A stretch of 64,000 nucleotides of DNA from Meghimatium bilineatum (Eukaryota; Mollusca; Gastropoda; Stylommatophora; Philomycidae), in NCBI GenBank assembly GCA_034231615.1, contig CM067298.1, positions 2,919,834 to 2,983,833 on the forward strand, read 5' to 3'. Position numbers and translations under genes: made by a program. Positions 62,640 through 64,000 of the stretch are shown piece after piece. Within the stretch, counting starts at the first letter, position 1. Each line of letters starts with the position of its first letter. The notes beneath the pieces were generated by a model. It ran no database searches. It was given only the letters and a program-made list of their open reading frames with translations, and had not been told where the DNA came from.

Positions 62640-63440
62640 TCTATAAATGTGAAATTCTTAACATAGATACAGCACTAGGCTAAAATATAACATATTGACA
62701 CAGCACAATTCATAAATGTAAAATATTAACAGAATGCATTAATTCTATAAATGTGAACTATTGTTGCAGTATTGACATGTTACCCTCATGCTATAAATGT
62801 GAACTATTGTTGCAGTACTGACATGTTACCCTCATGCTATAAATGTGAACTATTGTTGCAGTACTGACATGTTACCCTCATGCTATAAATGTGAACTATT
62901 GACACCTTACCCTGTGTTAAATGTGAACAAGTCTGCCCCCCCCCCCCATTTTATAACCATAAATGTGATTTGCTGAAACAGATCTTAATCTATAAACTAA
63001 ATGTGTTCCGTTGACAAGCAGGAACAACAGCACCACTTTATAAATGTGAAATGTTAACCAAAAATAATTCTACAAATGTGAATTGTTAAAACAGCTAAAT
63101 TATAGGAAACATAAATGAGCTGTTGATAAAAAAAATTTACAGCACTAATCATAGACCATAAACCATCTACAGCGGTCATCCAATGTCCGAACTATCCAAG
63201 GATATTTGCTGCCAGAACAGGGCTTATTAGCCATCTACATACTCATAAGCAAGACCAAAACTCTAACTGAATTTCAAAAGTGGATGCAACAAATGGTCAT
63301 CATCATGTGCTGTGCTGGATGAACAAGGCAACACAAAAACAGCATCAATTTAAAGTTATGGACTGTTGACAGGCTGATCACTGATCTATAAATGTGAACG
63401 GTGGCATACTCATCACTGCTCTATAAATGTGTTGATAAGG
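62640..63440. repeat. CTATAAATGTGAA motif array
   Basis: About a dozen copies of (C)TATAAATGTGAA at irregular spacing, including three tidy 46-bp units (TGCTATAAATGTGAACTATT GTTGCAGTACTGACATGTTA CCCTCA) at 62749-62890. The region also holds a C homopolymer (62936-62948). Confidence 0.7.
63170..63275 (+). mobile_element. LINE C-terminal C2H2 finger fragment
   Basis: The plus strand encodes CPNYPRIFAARTGLISHLHT HKQDQNSN then a stop (63192-63270): the terminal finger of an E-like LINE, with the second Cys replaced by Tyr. A sister piece with CPRTFAARI lies at 29390. Confidence 0.6.
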
Positions 63441-63590
63441 AATAAAGGTACAGGTATGTATAAATCAACTGAAGTAGGAATAGCCATAGGGTCTAACCGG
63501 TATGTAGAAATCAACTGAAATATAGGAATAGACATATCCGGTAAGAAATCAATTGAAGTAGGAATAGAGGAATGTAGAAATCAACTGAAT
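63425..63590. repeat. diverged TAGAAATCAACTGAA repeats
   Basis: TGTAGAAATCAACTGAA-TAG GAATAG recurs four times (63458, 63501, 63545, 63573) with variable spacers. Confidence 0.65.
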
Positions 63591-63591
63591 C

Positions 63592-63695
63592 TATTTTGTG
63601 CAAGTTCTTCCCATGTATCTTGGTCTATTTGAAACGCTTTCAGTGATGTCTTTAACGAGTCCTTATAGCGTTTCTTTTGGTCACCTTTTTAGGCC
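63592..63695 (-). mobile_element. E4, E-family LINE fragment
   Basis: The minus strand encodes GDQKKRYKDSLKTSLKAFQI DQDTWEELAQNR, aligning with GGQKKRFKDTLKSPLKHLNI DVGAWESLAQDR of E1 (about 45175-45080). Confidence 0.78.
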
Positions 63696-64000
63696 TACTA
63701 CTATACTTGGCCTCATTATCATAGGCCTCAGAATACACTTGAGTTTGAGTGCTTAAAATATTTGTAAAATTGTAATTTTATTGTAATGTAAACATATTTA
63801 CTTGATTTACTCCTGCTTTTCATCAGCAATAAAGCTCTTGCAACCATTTGGCTTCTATAGTAGCTAGGCCTAAATTTATTTAGGACCAAATTCCAAGTTA
63901 TTTAAAAAATCATTTTCTCATTGTTCATTATTATGTTATGTTCAATTTAGTTCAAATGGCAGTTATTCAATTATTTACTTATTATTATCACTAACTACTA
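63696..64000. other. no gene recognised
   Basis: AT-rich to the window end. I searched here for PSME3 exon 1 (a minus-strand ATG followed by ~12-14 codons and a phase-0 donor) without a convincing candidate. Confidence 0.45.

Noticed and set aside
63797..63835. Candidate PSME3 exon 1 (minus-strand ATG followed by MKSRSKS and GTAAAT)
   Set aside because: The exon would end in a different phase from exon 2, and the residues do not resemble the PA28-gamma N-terminus.

Overview
The window is animal nuclear DNA, AT-rich and dense with introns. Two conserved metazoan genes, both on the minus strand, could be assembled exon by exon from homology and splice sites. (1) An ortholog of INPP5A (type I inositol-1,4,5-trisphosphate 5-phosphatase): its first four coding exons lie at 25330-25268, 16449-16408, 5490-5390 and 4648-4561, and the rest lies beyond the left edge. 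(2) An ortholog of PSME3 (PA28-gamma/REG-gamma proteasome activator): coding exons 2-10 lie between 60032 and 35878, with a polyadenylation signal near 35636. Only the short first coding exon was not found. The exons are tiny islands (33-123 nt) in introns of up to about 11 kb.

Almost everything else is retrotransposon sequence and tandem repeats. Most of it is non-LTR retrotransposon (LINE) debris. Families with an endonuclease-RT-RNase H layout and GAA-rich 3' tails are called A, B and H here. RNase H families with other tails are C and D. RTE/CR1-like families without RNase H, some ending in a C2H2 finger, are E, F and others. Many insertions could be delimited exactly by target-site duplications (TSDs) of 10-13 bp. 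These include a full-length A element (7266-11836) inside an older B element, which is also split by an opposite-strand B copy and an RTE fragment. They also include a near full-length B copy (36040-39794), a 441-bp internally deleted 'mini-LINE' (49566-50006), and C, D and H copies.

Short dispersed repeats (SINE-1, SINE-1b, SINE-2) recur more than 20 times. Their 3' tails match those of the GAA-tailed LINEs. A central segment matches the 5' UTR of the LINEs just before the start codon, which suggests these SINEs arose from LINE ends rather than from tRNA. One separate repeat does look tRNA-derived (26801-27005). A decayed D34D mariner (60197-61422) is the only DNA transposon recognised.

Layout: 1-4560 INPP5A intron 4, with a decayed LINE and a roughly 77-unit 22-bp satellite; 4561-16449 exons 4-2 and the nested LINE cluster; 16450-25330 intron 1 with LINE fragments, ending at exon 1; 25331-35600 intergenic, with LINE relics, a 25-bp tandem array and a GC-richer block; 35600-60032 PSME3, with LINEs, SINEs and minisatellites in its introns; 60033-64000 mariner, LINE relics and short-repeat arrays.

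The organism is probably a lophotrochozoan, perhaps a gastropod mollusc. This rests on LINE types and on recollection of gastropod SINEs carrying a similar GTCGTAAGAG-type motif, so it is tentative. No tRNA gene, rRNA, CRISPR or prokaryotic operon was seen. All LINE ORFs examined are broken, and the only apparently functional coding sequences are the host exons.
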